From assembly GCF_945859705.1 (NCBI RefSeq), contig NC_079138.1, positions 992,001 to 1,056,000 on the forward strand: DNA of 64,000 nt. The letters are read 5' to 3'. A program made the translations under genes and the position numbers. The notes below the pieces were generated by a model. The model searched no databases. It saw only the letters and a program-made list of their open reading frames with translations, and was not told the DNA's origin. Positions within the stretch are counted from its first letter, which is position 1. Each line of letters starts with the position of its first letter. This document shows, piece after piece, positions 24,247 to 38,200 of this stretch. The stretch is from Episyrphus balteatus (taxonomy: Eukaryota > Arthropoda > Insecta > Diptera > Syrphidae).

Positions 24247-25778
24247 ATGGTTTTATTTGGTAGATAATTTCCATATCAACATCATATCAAAATTTAAAGA
24301 AATTTCATCGAGCAGATTTTAAACAATTTAATTTTGAAAATGAAACTTAAATTTTGGCGAAAAAACTCAAAAATGTGTTTTTCTTTAATTTAAGTGCAAT
24401 GACTATTTTAGCTTATTTGTTTCAAAGATACTACTAATTTACAATAAAAAACTAAATTTCAAGTAAATCCATTAAGCAGTTTTGAAGGAATCGATTTTTG
24501 AAAATAAAAATTCATATTTTTTTAATAAAAAAAAATTTCGTTGTATGAAAACTTTTTTCAATTTTGCACTATTATTTACTTTAATGGTTTTATTTGGTAG
24601 ATAATTTCCATATCAACATCATATCAAAATTTAAAGAAATTTCATCGAGCAGATTTTAAACAATTCAATTTTGAAAATGAAACTTAAATTTTGGCGAAAA
24701 AACTCAAAAATGTGTTTTTCTTTAATTTAAGTGCAATGACTATTTTAGCTTATTTGTTTCAAAGATACTACTAATTTACAATAAAAAACTAAATTTCAAG
24801 TAAATCCATTAAGCAGTTTTGAAGGAATCGATTTTTGAAAATAAAAATTGATATTTTTTTAATAAAAAAAAATTTCGTTGTATGAAAACTTTTTTCAATT
24901 TTGCACTATTATTTACTTTAATGGTTTTGTTTTGTAGATAATTTCCATATCAACATCATATCAAAATTTAAAGAAATTTCATCGAGCAGATTTTAAACAA
25001 TTCAATTTTGAAAATGAAACTTAAATTTTGGCGAAAAAACTCAAAAATGTGTTTTTCTTTAATTTAAGTGCAATGACTATTTTAGCTTATTTGTTTCAAA
25101 GATACTACTAATTTACAATAAAAAACTAAATTTCAAGTAAATCCATTAAGCAGTTTTGAAGGAATCGATTTTTGAAAATAAAAATTCATATTTTTTTAAT
25201 AAAAAAAAATTTCGTTGTATGAAAACTTTTTTCAATTTTGCACTATTATTTACTTTAATGGTTTTATTTGGTAGATAATTTCCATATCAACATCATATCA
25301 AAATTTAAAGAAATTTCATCGAGCAGATTTTAAACAATTTAATTTTGAAAATGAAACTTAAATTTTGGCGAAAAAACTCAAAAATGTGTTTTTCTTTAAT
25401 TTAAGTGCAATGACTATTTTAGCTTATTTGTTTCAAAGATACTACTAATTTACAATAAAAAACTAAATTTCAAGTAAATCCATTAAGCAGTTTTGAAGGA
25501 ATCGATTTTTGAAAATAAAAATTCATATTTTTTTAATAAAAAAAAATTTCGTTGTATGAAAACTTTTTTCAATTTTGCACTATTATTTACTTTAATGGTT
25601 TTATTTGGTAGATAATTTCCATATCAACATCATATCAAAATTTAAAGAAATTTCATCGAGCAGATTTTAAACAATTCAATTTTGAAAATGAAACTTAAAT
25701 TTTGGCGAAAAAACTCAAAAATGTGTTTTTCTTTAATTTAAGTGCAATGACTATTTTAGCTTATTTGTTTCAAAGATA

Positions 25779-25800
25779 CCTACTACTAATCGATTTTTGA
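25779..25800 (+). other. Deletion junction at a B monomer start
   Basis: The sequence GATACCTACTACTAAT runs directly into CGATTTTTGAAAA. The first 53 bases of the following monomer are missing, joined at a shared AAT. A small rearrangement of the CTACTA motif sits beside the break. The monomer is truncated but the array continues in register. Confidence 0.88.
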
Positions 25801-26099
25801 AAATAAAAATTCATATTTTTTTAATAAAAAAAAATTTCGTTGTATGAAAACTTTTTTCAATTTTGCACTATTATTTACTTTAATGGTTTTGTTTTGTAGA
25901 TAATTTCCATATTAACATCATATCAAAATTTAAAGAAATTTCATCGAGCAGATTTTAAACAATTTAATTTTGAAAATGAAACTTAAATTTTGGCGAAAAA
26001 ACTCAAAAATGTGTTTTTCTTTAATTTAAGTGCAATGACTATTTTAGCTTATTTGTTTCAAAGATACTACTAATTTACAATAAAAAACTAAATTTCAAG

Positions 26100-29000
26100 T
26101 AAATCCATTAAGCAGTTTTGAAGGAATCGATTTTTAAAAATAAAAATTCATATTTTTTTAATAAAAAAAAATTTCGTTGTATGAAAACTTTTTTCAATTT
26201 TGCACTATTATTTACTTTAATGGTTTTGTTTTGTAGATAATTTCCATATCAACATCATATCAAAATTTAAAGAAATTTCATCGAGCAGATTTTAAACAAT
26301 TCAATTTTGAAAATGAAACTTAAATTTTGGCGAAAAAACTCAAAAATGTGTTTTTCTTTAATTTAAGTGCAATGACTATTTTAGCTTATTTGTTTCAAAG
26401 ATACTACTAATTTACAATAAAAAACTAAATTTCAAGTAAATCCATTAAGCAGTTTTGAAGGAATCGATTTTTGAAAATAAAAATTCATATTTTTTTAATA
26501 AAAAAAAATTTCGTTGTATGAAAACTTTTTTCAATTTTGCACTATTATTTACTTTAATGGTTTTATTTGGTAGATAATTTCCATATCAACATCATATCAA
26601 AATTTAAAGAAATTTCATCGAGCAGATTTTAAACAATTTAATTTTGAAAATGAAACTTAAATTTTGGCGAAAAAACTCAAAAATGTGTTTTTCTTTAATT
26701 TAAGTGCAATGACTATTTTAGCTTATTTGTTTCAAAGATACTACTAATTTACAATAAAAAACTAAATTTCAAGTAAATCCATTAAGCAGTTTTGAAGGAA
26801 TCGATTTTTAAAAATAAAAATTCATATTTTTTTAATAAAAAAAAATTTCGTTGTATGAAAACTTTTTTCAATTTTGCACTATTATTTACTTTAATGGTTT
26901 TGTTTTGTAGATAATTTCCATATTAACATCATATCAAAATTTAAAGAAATTTCATCGAGCAGATTTTAAACAATTCAATTTTGAAAATGAAACTTAAATT
27001 TTGGCGAAAAAACTCAAAAATGTGTTTTTCTTTAATTTAAGTGCAATGACTATTTTAGCTTATTTGTTTCAAAGATACTACTAATTTACAATAAAAAACT
27101 AAATTTCAAGTAAATCCATTAAGCAGTTTTGAAGGAATCGATTTTTGAAAATAAAAATTCATATTTTTTTAATAAAAAAAAATTTCGTTGTATGAAAACT
27201 TTTTTCAATTTTGCACTATTATTTACTTTAATGGTTTTATTTGGTAGATAATTTCCATATCAACATCATATCAAAATTTAAAGAAATTTCATCGAGCAGA
27301 TTTTAAACAATTTAATTTTGAAAATGAAACTTAAATTTTGGCGAAAAAACTCAAAAATGTGTTTTTCTTTAATTTAAGTGCAATGACTATTTTAGCTTAT
27401 TTGTTTCAAAGATACTACTAATTTACAATGAAAAACTAAATTTCAAGTAAATCCATTAAGCAGTTTTGAAGGAATCGATTTTTAAAAATAAAAATTCATA
27501 TTTTTTTAATAAAAAAAAATTTCGTTGTATGAAAACTTTTTTCAATTTTGCACTATTATTTACTTTAATGGTTTTGTTTTGTAGATAATTTCCATATTAA
27601 CATCATATCAAAATTTAAAGAAATTTCATCGAGCAGATTTTAAACAATTCAATTTTGAAAATGAAACTTAAATTTTGGCGAAAAAACTCAAAAATGTGTT
27701 TTTCTTTAATTTAAGTGCAATGACTATTTTAGCTTATTTGTTTCAAAGATACTACTAATTTACAATAAAAAACTAAATTTCAAGTAAATCCATTAAGCAG
27801 TTTTGAAGGAATCGATTTTTGAAAATAAAAATTCATATTTTTTTAATAAAAAAAAATTTCGTTGTATGAAAACTTTTTTCAATTTTGCACTATTATTTAC
27901 TTTAATGGTTTTATTTGGTAGATAATTTCCATATCAACATCATATCAAAATTTAAAGAAATTTCATCGAGCAGATTTTAAACAATTTAATTTTGAAAATG
28001 AAACTTAAATTTTGGCGAAAAAACTCAAAAATGTGTTTTTCTTTAATTTAAGTGCAATGACTATTTTAGCTTATTTGTTTCAAAGATACTACTAATTTAC
28101 AATAAAAAACTAAATTTCAAGTAAATCCATTAAGCAGTTTTGAAGGAATCGATTTTTAAAAATAAAAATTCATATTTTTTTAATAAAAAAAAATTTCGTT
28201 GTATGAAAACTTTTTTCAATTTTGCACTATTATTTACTTTAATGGTTTTGTTTTGTAGATAATTTCCATATTAACATCATATCAAAATTTAAAGAAATTT
28301 CATCGAGCAGATTTTAAACAATTCAATTTTGAAAATGAAACTTAAATTTTGGCGAAAAAACTCAAAAATGTGTTTTTCTTTAATTTAAGTGCAATGACTA
28401 TTTTAGCTTATTTGTTTCAAAGATACTACTAATTTACAATAAAAAACTAAATTTCAAGTAAATCCATTAAGCAGTTTTGAAGGAATCGATTTTTGAAAAT
28501 AAAAATTCATATTTTTTTAATAAAAAAAAATTTCGTTGTATGAAAACTTTTTTCAATTTTGCACTATTATTTACTTTAATGGTTTTGTTTTGTAGATAAT
28601 TTCCATATCAACATCAAATCAAAATTTAAAGAAATTTCATCGAGCAGATTTTAAACAATTCAATTTTGAAAATGAAACTTAAATTTTGGCGAAAAAACTC
28701 AAAAATGTGTTTTTCTTTAATTTAAGTGCAATGACTATTTTAGCTTATTTGTTTCAAAGATACTACTAATTTACAATAAAAAACTAAATTTCAAGTAAAT
28801 CCATTAAGCAGTTTTGAAGGAATCGATTTTTGAAAATAAAAATTCATATTTTTTTAATAAAAAAAAATTTCGTTGTATGAAAACTTTTTTCAATTTTGCA
28901 CTATTATTTACTTTAATGGTTTTATTTGGTAGATAATTTCCATATCAACATCATATCAAAATTTAAAGAAATTTCATCGAGCAGATTTTAAACAATTTAA

Positions 29001-31150
29001 TTTTGAAAATGAAACTTAAATTTTGGCGAAAAAACTCAAAAATGTGTTTTTCTTTAATTTAAGTGCAATGACTATTTTAGCTTATTTGTTTCAAAGATAC
29101 TACTAATTTACAATAAAAAACTAAATTTCAAGTAAATCCATTAAGCAGTTTTGAAGGAATCGATTTTTAAAAATAAAAATTCATATTTTTTTAATAAAAA
29201 AAAATTTCGTTGTGTGAAAACTTTTTTCAATTTTGCACTATTATTTACTTTAATGGTTTTGTTTTGTAGATAATTTCCATATTAACATCATATCAAAATT
29301 TAAAGAAATTTCATCGAGCAGATTTTAAACAATTCAATTTTGAAAATGAAACTTAAATTTTGGCGAAAAAACTCAAAAATGTGTTTTTCTTTAATTTAAG
29401 TGCAATGACTATTTTAGCTTATTTGTTTCAAAGATACTACTAATTTACAATAAAAAACTAAATTTCAAGTAAATCCATTAAGCAGTTTTGAAGGAATCGA
29501 TTTTTGAAAATAAAAATTCATATTTTTTTAATAAAAAAAAATTTCGTTGTATGAAAACTTTTTTCAATTTTGCACTATTATTTACTTTAATGGTTTTATT
29601 TGGTAGATAATTTCCATATCAACATCATATCAAAATTTAAAGAAATTTCATCGAGCAGATTTTAAACAATTTAATTTTGAAAATGAAACTTAAATTTTGG
29701 CGAAAAAACTCAAAAATGTGTTTTTCTTTAATTTAAGTGCAATGACTATTTTAGCTTATTTGTTTCAAAGATACTACTAATTTACAATAAAAAACTAAAT
29801 TTCAAGTAAATCCATTAAGCAGTTTTGAAGGAATCGATTTTTGAAAATAAAAATTCATATTTTTTTAATAAAAAAAAATTTCGTTGTATGAAAACTTTTT
29901 TCAATTTTGCACTATTATTTACTTTAATGGTTTTATTTGGTAGATAATTTCCATATCAACATCATATCAAAATTTAAAGAAATTTCATCGAGCAGATTTT
30001 AAACAATTTAATTTTGAAAATGAAACTTAAATTTTGGCGAAAAAACTCAAAAATGTGTTTTTCTTTAATTTAAGTGCAATGACTATTTTAGCTTATTTGT
30101 TTCAAAGATACTACTAATTTACAATAAAAAACTAAATTTCAAGTAAATCCATTAAGCAGTTTTGAAGGAATCGATTTTTAAAAATAAAAATTCATATTTT
30201 TTTAATAAAAAAAAATTTCGTTGTATGAAAACTTTTTTCAATTTTGCACTATTATTTACTTTAATGGTTTTGTTTTGTAGATAATTTCCATATTAACATC
30301 ATATCAAAATTTAAAGAAATTTCATCGAGCAGATTTTAAACAATTCAATTTTGAAAATGAAACTTAAATTTTGGCGAAAAAACTCAAAAATGTGTTTTTC
30401 TTTAATTTAAGTGCAATGACTATTTTAGCTTATTTGTTTCAAAGATACTACTAATTTACAATAAAAAACTAAATTTCAAGTAAATCCATTAAGCAGTTTT
30501 GAAGGAATCGATTTTTGAAAATAAAAATTCATATTTTTTTAATAAAAAAAAATTTCGTTGTATGAAAACTTTTTTCAATTTTGCACTATTATTTACTTTA
30601 ATGGTTTTGTTTTGTAGATAATTTCCATATCAACATCATATCAAAATTTAAAGAAATTTCATCGAGCAGATTTTAAACAATTTAATTTTGAAAATGAAAC
30701 TTAAATTTTGGCGAAAAAACTCAAAAATGTGGTTTTCTTTAATTTAAGTGCAATGACTATTTTAGCTTATTTGTTTCAAAGATACTACTAATTTACAATA
30801 AAAAACTAAATTTCAAGTAAATCCATTAAGCAGTTTTGAAGGAATCGATTTTTAAAAATAAAAATTCATATTTTTTTAATAAAAAAAAATTTCGTTGTAT
30901 GAAAACTTTTTTCAATTTTGCACTATTATTTACTTTAATGGTTTTGTTTTGTAGATAATTTCCATATTAACATCATATCAAAATTTAAAGAAATTTCATC
31001 GAGCAGATTTTAAACAATTCAATTTTGAAAATGAAACTTAAATTTTGGCGAAAAAACTCAAAAATGTGTTTTTCTTTAATTTAAGTGCAATGACTATTTT
31101 AGCTTATTTGTTTCAAAGATACTACTAATTTACAATAAAAAACTAAATTT
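26100..31150 (+). repeat. Alternating two-monomer (about 674 bp) higher-order repeat
   Basis: Monomers mostly alternate between two variant sets. Type 1 has TTTTTAAAAAT, GTTTTGTTTTGTAG, ATATTAAC and CAATTCAA (units near 26804, 27480, 28155, 29165, 30175 and 30850). Type 2 has TTTTTGAAAAT, GTTTTATTTGGTAG, ATATCAAC and CAATTTAA (near 26467, 27140, 27820, 28830 and 29500). The pattern slips near 28490 (an extra mixed monomer) and at 29500-29840 (two type 2 in a row). The same alternation reappears at about 38.5-40.5 kb. The true repeating unit here is therefore the dimer. Confidence 0.85.
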
Positions 31151-34100
31151 CAAGTAAATCCATTAAGCAGTTTTGAAGGAATCGATTTTTGAAAATAAAA
31201 ATTCATATTTTTTTAATAAAAAAAAATTTCGTTGTATGAAAACTTTTTTCAATTTTGCACTATTATTTACTTTAATGGTTTTGTTTTGTAGATAATTTCC
31301 ATATCAACATCATATCAAAATTTAAAGAAATTTCATCGAGCAGATTTTAAACAATTCAATTTTGAAAATGAAACTTAAATTTTGGCGAAAAAACTCAAAA
31401 ATGTGTTTTTCTTTAATTTAAGTGCAATGACTATTTTAGCTTATTTGTTTCAAAGATACTACTAATTTACAATAAAAACCTAATTTCAAGTAAATCCATT
31501 AAGCAGTTTTGAAGGAATCGATTTTTGAAAATAAAAATTCATATTTTTTTAATAAAAAAAAATTTCGTTGTATGAAAACTTTTTTCAATTTTCCACTATT
31601 ATTTACTTTAATGGTTTTGTTTTGTAGATAATTTCCATATCAACATCATATCAAAATTTAAAGAAATTTCATCGAGCAGATTTTAAACAATTCAATTTTG
31701 AAAATGAAACTTAAATTTTGGCGAAAAAACTCAAAAATGTGTTTTTCTTTAATTTAAGTGCAATGACTATTTTAGCTTATTTGTTTCAAAGATACTACTA
31801 ATTTACAATAAAAAACTAAATTTCAAGTAAATCCATTAAGCAGTTTTGAAGGAATCGATTTTTAAAAATAAAAATTCATATTTTTTTAATAAAAAAAAAT
31901 TTCGTTGTATGAAAACTTTTTTCAATTTTGCACTATTATTTACTTTAATGGTTTTGTTTTGTAGATAATTTCCATATTAACATCATATCAAAATTTAAAG
32001 AAATTTCATCGAGCAGATTTTAAACAATTCAATTTTGAAAATGAAACTTAAATTTTGGCGAAAAAACTCAAAAATGTGTTTTTCTTTAATTTAAGTGCAA
32101 TGACTATTTTAGCTTATTTGTTTCAAAGATACTACTAATTTACAATAAAAAACTAAATTTCAAGTAAATCCATTAAGCAGTTTTGAAGGAATCGATTTTT
32201 GAAAATAAAAATTCATATTTTTTTAATAAAAAAAAATTTCGTTGTATGAAAACTTTTTTCAATTTTGCACTATTATTTACTTTAATGGTTTTGTTTTGTA
32301 GATAATTTCCATATTAACATCATATCAAAATTTAAAGAAATTTCATCGAGCAGATTTTAAACAATTCAATTTTGAAAATGAAACTTAAATTTTGGCGAAA
32401 AAACTCAAAAATGTGTTTTTCTTTAATTTAAGTGCAATGACTATTTTAGCTTATTTGTTTCAAAGATACTACTAATTTACAATAAAAAACTAAATTTCAA
32501 GTAAATCCATTAAGCAGTTTTGAAGGAATCGATTTTTGAAAATAAAAATTCATATTTTTTTAATAAAAAAAAATTTCGTTGTATGAAAACTTTTTTCAAT
32601 TTTGCACTATTATTTACTTTAATGGTTTTATTTGGTAGATAATTTCCATATCAACATCATATCAAAATTTAAAGAAATTTCATCGAGCAGATTTTAAACA
32701 ATTTAATTTTGAAAATGAAACTTAAATTTTGGCGAAAAAACTCAAAAATGTGTTTTTCTTTAATTTAAGTGCAATGACTATTTTAGCTTATTTGTTTCAA
32801 AGATACTACTAATTTACAATAAAAAACTAAATTTCAAGTAAATCCATAAAGCAGTTTTGAAGGAATCGATTTTTGAAAATAAAAATTCATATTTTTTTAA
32901 TAAAAAAAAATTTCGTTGTATGAAAACTTTTTTCAATTTTGCACTATTATTTACTTTAATGGTTTTGTTTTGTAGATAATTTCCATATTAACATCATATC
33001 AAAATTTAAAGAAATTTCATCGAGCAGATTTTAAACAATTCAATTTTGAAAATGAAACTTAAATTTTGGCGAAAAAACTCAAAAATGTGTTTTTCTTTAA
33101 TTTAAGTGCAATGACTATTTTAGCTTATTTGTTTCAAAGATACTACTAATTTACAATAAAAAACTAAATTTCAAGTAAATCCATTAAGCAGTTTTGAAGG
33201 AATCGATTTTTAAAAATAAAAATTCATATTTTTTTAATAAAAAAAAATTTCGTTGTATGAAAACTTTTTTCAATTTTGCACTATTATTTACTTTAATGGT
33301 TTTGTTTTGTAGATAATTTCCATATTAACATCATATCAAAATTTAAAGAAATTTCATCGAGCAGATTTTAAACAATTCAATTTTGAAAATGAAACTTAAA
33401 TTTTGGCGAAAAAACTCAAAAATGTGTTTTTCTTTAATTTAAGTGCAATGACTATTTTAGCTTATTTGTTTCAAAGATACTACTAATTTACAATAAAAAA
33501 CTAAATTTCAAGTAAATCCATTAAGCAGTTTTGAAGGAATCGATTTTTGAAAATAAAAATTCATATTTTTTTAATAAAAAAAAATTTCGTTGTATGAAAA
33601 CTTTTTTCAATTTTGCACTATTATTTACTTTAATGGTTTTGTTTTGTAGATAATTTCCATATCAACATCATATCAAAATTTAAAGAAATTTCATCGAGCA
33701 GATTTTAAACAATTTAATTTTGAAAATGAAACTTAAATTTTGGCGAAAAAACTCAAAAATGTGGTTTTCTTTAATTTAAGTGCAATGACTATTTTAGCTT
33801 ATTTGTTTCAAAGATACTACTAATTTACAATAAAAAACTAAATTTCAAGTAAATCCATTAAGCAGTTTTGAAGGAATCGATTTTTGAAAATAAAAATTCA
33901 TATTTTTTTAATAAAAAAAAATTTCGTTGTATGAAAACTTTTTTCAATTTTGCACTATTATTTACTTTAATGGTTTTGTTTTGTAGATAATTTCCATATT
34001 AACATCATATCAAAATTTAAAGAAATTTCATCGAGCAGATTTTAAACAATTCAATTTTGAAAATGAAACTTAAATTTTGGCGAAAAAACTCAAAAATGTG

Positions 34101-35250
34101 TTTTTCTTTAATTTAAGTGCAATGACTATTTTAGCTTATTTGTTTCAAAGATACTACTAATTTACAATAAAAAACTAAATTTCAAGTAAATCCATTAAGC
34201 AGTTTTGAAGGAATCGATTTTTGAAAATAAAAATTCATATTTTTTTAATAAAAAAAAATTTCGTTGTATGAAAACTTTTTTCAATTTTGCACTATTATTT
34301 ACTTTAATGGTTTTGTTTTGTAGATAATTTCCATATCAACATCATATCAAAATTTAAAGAAATTTCATCGAGCAGATTTTAAACAATTCAATTTTGAAAA
34401 TGAAACTTAAATTTTGGCGAAAAAACTCAAAAATGTGTTTTTCTTTAATTTAAGTGCAATGACTATTTTAGCTTATTTGTTTCAAAGATACTACTAATTT
34501 ACAATAAAAACCTAATTTCAAGTAAATCCATTAAGCAGTTTTGAAGGAATCGATTTTTGAAAATAAAAATTCATATTTTTTTAATAAAAAAAAATTTCGT
34601 TGTATGAAAACTTTTTTCAATTTTCCACTATTATTTACTTTAATGGTTTTGTTTTGTAGATAATTTCCATATCAACATCATATCAAAATTTAAAGAAATT
34701 TCATCGAGCAGATTTTAAACAATTCAATTTTGAAAATGAAACTTAAATTTTGGCGAAAAAACTCAAAAATGTGTTTTTCTTTAATTTAAGTGCAATGACT
34801 ATTTTAGCTTATTTGTTTCAAAGATACTACTAATTTACAATAAAAAACTAAATTTCAAGTAAATCCATTAAGCAGTTTTGAAGGAATCGATTTTTAAAAA
34901 TAAAAATTCATATTTTTTTAATAAAAAAAAATTTCGTTGTATGAAAACTTTTTTCAATTTTGCACTATTATTTACTTTAATGGTTTTGTTTTGTAGATAA
35001 TTTCCATATTAACATCATATCAAAATTTAAAGAAATTTCATCGAGCAGATTTTAAACAATTCAATTTTGAAAATGAAACTTAAATTTTGGCGAAAAAACT
35101 CAAAAATGTGTTTTTCTTTAATTTAAGTGCAATGACTATTTTAGCTTATTTGTTTCAAAGATACTACTAATTTACAATAAAAAACTAAATTTCAAGTAAA
35201 TCCATTAAGCAGTTTTGAAGGAATCGATTTTTGAAAATAAAAATTCATAT
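30150..35250 (+). repeat. 9-monomer (about 3.03 kb) higher-order step in B
   Basis: Rare variants recur at an offset of 3,032 bases (9 x 337): ATGTGGTTTTC at 30727 and 33759, AATAAAAACCTAATTTC at 31471 and 34503, and the following TTTCCAC near 31591 and 34623. The copies agree over about 2.1 kb (about 30.15-32.2 kb and 33.2-35.25 kb) and differ in between. CCATAAAGCAG near 32845 recurs near 36213, one monomer further on, which shows a later single-monomer gain or loss. Confidence 0.8.
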
Positions 35251-38200
35251 TTTTTTAATAAAAAAAAATTTCGTTGTATGAAAACTTTTTTCAATTTTGC
35301 ACTATTATTTACTTTAATGGTTTTATTTGGTAGATAATTTCCATATCAACATCATATCAAAATTTAAAGAAATTTCATCGAGCAGATTTTAAACAATTTA
35401 ATTTTGAAAATGAAACTTAAATTTTGGCGAAAAAACTCAAAAATGTGTTTTTCTTTAATTTAAGTGCAATGACTATTTTAGCTTATTTGTTTCAAAGATA
35501 CTACTAATTAACAATAAAAAACTAAATTTCAAGTAAATCCATTAAGCAGTTTTGAAGGAATCGATTTTTAAAAATAAAAATTCATATTTTTTTAATAAAA
35601 AAAAATTTCGTTGTATGAAAACTTTTTTCAATTTTGCACTATTATTTACTTTAATGGTTTTGTTTTGTAGATAATTTCCATATTAACATCATATCAAAAT
35701 TTAAAGAAATTTCATCGAGCAGATTTTAAACAATTCAATTTTGAAAATGAAACTTAAATTTTGGCGAAAAAACTCAAAAATGTGTTTTTCTTTAATTTAA
35801 GTGCAATGACTATTTTAGCTTATTTGTTTCAAAGATACTACTAATTTACAATAAAAAACTAAATTTCAAGTAAATCCATTAAGCAGTTTTGAAGGAATCG
35901 ATTTTTGAAAATAAAAATTCATATTTTTTTAATAAAAAAAAATTTCGTTGTATGAAAACTTTTTTCAATTTTCCACTATTATTTACTTTAATGGTTTTAT
36001 TTGGTAGATAATTTCCATATCAACATCATATCAAAATTTAAAGAAATTTCATCGAGCAGATTTTAAACAATTTAATTTTGAAAATGAAACTTAAATTTTG
36101 GCGAAAAAACTCAAAAATGTGTTTTTCTTTAATTTAAGTGCAATGACTATTTTAGCTTATTTGTTTCAAAGATACTACTAATTTACAATAAAAAACTAAA
36201 TTTCAAGTAAATCCATAAAGCAGTTTTGAAGGAATCGATTTTTGAAAATAAAAATTCATATTTTTTTAATAAAAAAAAATTTCGTTGTATGAAAACTTTT
36301 TTCAATTTTGCACTATTATTTACTTTAATGGTTTTGTTTTGTAGATAATTTCCATATTAACATCATATCAAAATTTAAAGAAATTTCATCGAGCAGATTT
36401 TAAACAATTCAATTTTGAAAATGAAACTTAAATTTTGGCGAAAAAACTCAAAAATGTGTTTTTCTTTAATTTAAGTGCAATGACTATTTTAGCTTATTTG
36501 TTTCAAAGATACTACTAATTTACAATAAAAAACTAAATTTCAAGTAAATCCATTAAGCAGTTTTGAAGGAATCGATTTTTGAAAATAAAAATTCATATTT
36601 TTTTAATAAAAAAAAATTTCGTTGTATGAAAACTTTTTTCAATTTTGCACTATTATTTACTTTAATGGTTTTATTTGGTAGATAATTTCCATATCAACAT
36701 CATATCAAAATTTAAAGAAATTTCATCGAGCAGATTTTAAACAATTTAATTTTGAAAATGAAACTTAAATTTTGGCGAAAAAACTCAAAAATGTGTTTTT
36801 CTTTAATTTAAGTGCAATGACTATTTTAGCTTATTTGTTTCAAAGATACTACTAATTTACAATAAAAAACTAAATTTCAAGTAAATCCATTAAGCAGTTT
36901 TGAAGGAATCGATTTTTGAAAATAAAAATTCATATTTTTTTAATAAAAAAAAATTTCGTTGTATGAAAACTTTTTTCAATTTTGCACTATTATTTACTTT
37001 AATGGTTTTATTTGGTAGATAATTTCCATATCAACATCATATCAAAATTTAAAGAAATTTCATCGAGCAGATTTTAAACAATTTAATTTTGAAAATGAAA
37101 CTTAAATTTTGGCGAAAAAACTCAAAAATGTGTTTTTCTTTAATTTAAGTGCAATGACTATTTTAGCTTATTTGTTTCAAAGATACTACTAATTTACAAT
37201 AAAAAACTAAATTTCAAGTAAATCCATTAAGCAGTTTTGAAGGAATCGATTTTTGAAAATAAAAATTCATATTTTTTTAATAAAAAAAAATTTCGTTGTA
37301 TGAAAACTTTTTTCAATTTTGCACTATTATTTACTTTAATGGTTTTATTTGGTAGATAATTTCCATATCAACATCATATCAAAATTTAAAGAAATTTCAT
37401 CGAGCAGATTTTAAACAATTCAATTTTGAAAATGAAACTTAAATTTTGGCGAAAAAACTCAAAAATGTGTTTTTCTTTAATTTGAGTGCAATGACTATTT
37501 TAGCTTATTTGTTTCAAAGATACTACTAATTTACAATAAAAAACTAAATTTCAAGTAAATCCATTAAGCAGTTTTGAAGGAATCGATTTTTGAAAATAAA
37601 AATTCATATTTTTTTAATAAAAAAAAATTTCGTTGTATGAAAACTTTTTTCAATTTTGCACTATTATTTACTTTAATGGTTTTATTTGGTAGATAATTTC
37701 CATATCAACATCATATCAAAATTTAAAGAAATTTCATCGAGCAGATTTTAAACAATTTAATTTTGAAAATGAAACTTAAATTTTGGCGAAAAAACTCAAA
37801 AATGTGTTTTTCTTTAATTTAAGTGCAATGACTATTTTAGCTTATTTGTTTCAAAGATACTACTAATTTACAATAAAAAACTAAATTTCAAGTAAATCCA
37901 TTAAGCAGTTTTGAAGGAATCGATTTTTGAAAATAAAAATTCATATTTTTTTAATAAAAAAAAATTTCGTTGTATGAAAACTTTTTTCAATTTTGCACTA
38001 TTATTTACTTTAATGGTTTTGTTTTGTAGATAATTTCCATATCAACATCATATCAAAATTTAAAGAAATTTCATCGAGCAGATTTTAAACAATTCAATTT
38101 TGAAAATGAAACTTAAATTTTGGCGAAAAAACTCAAAAATGTGTTTTTCTTTAATTTAAGTGCAATGACTATTTTAGCTTATTTGTTTCAAAGATACTAC

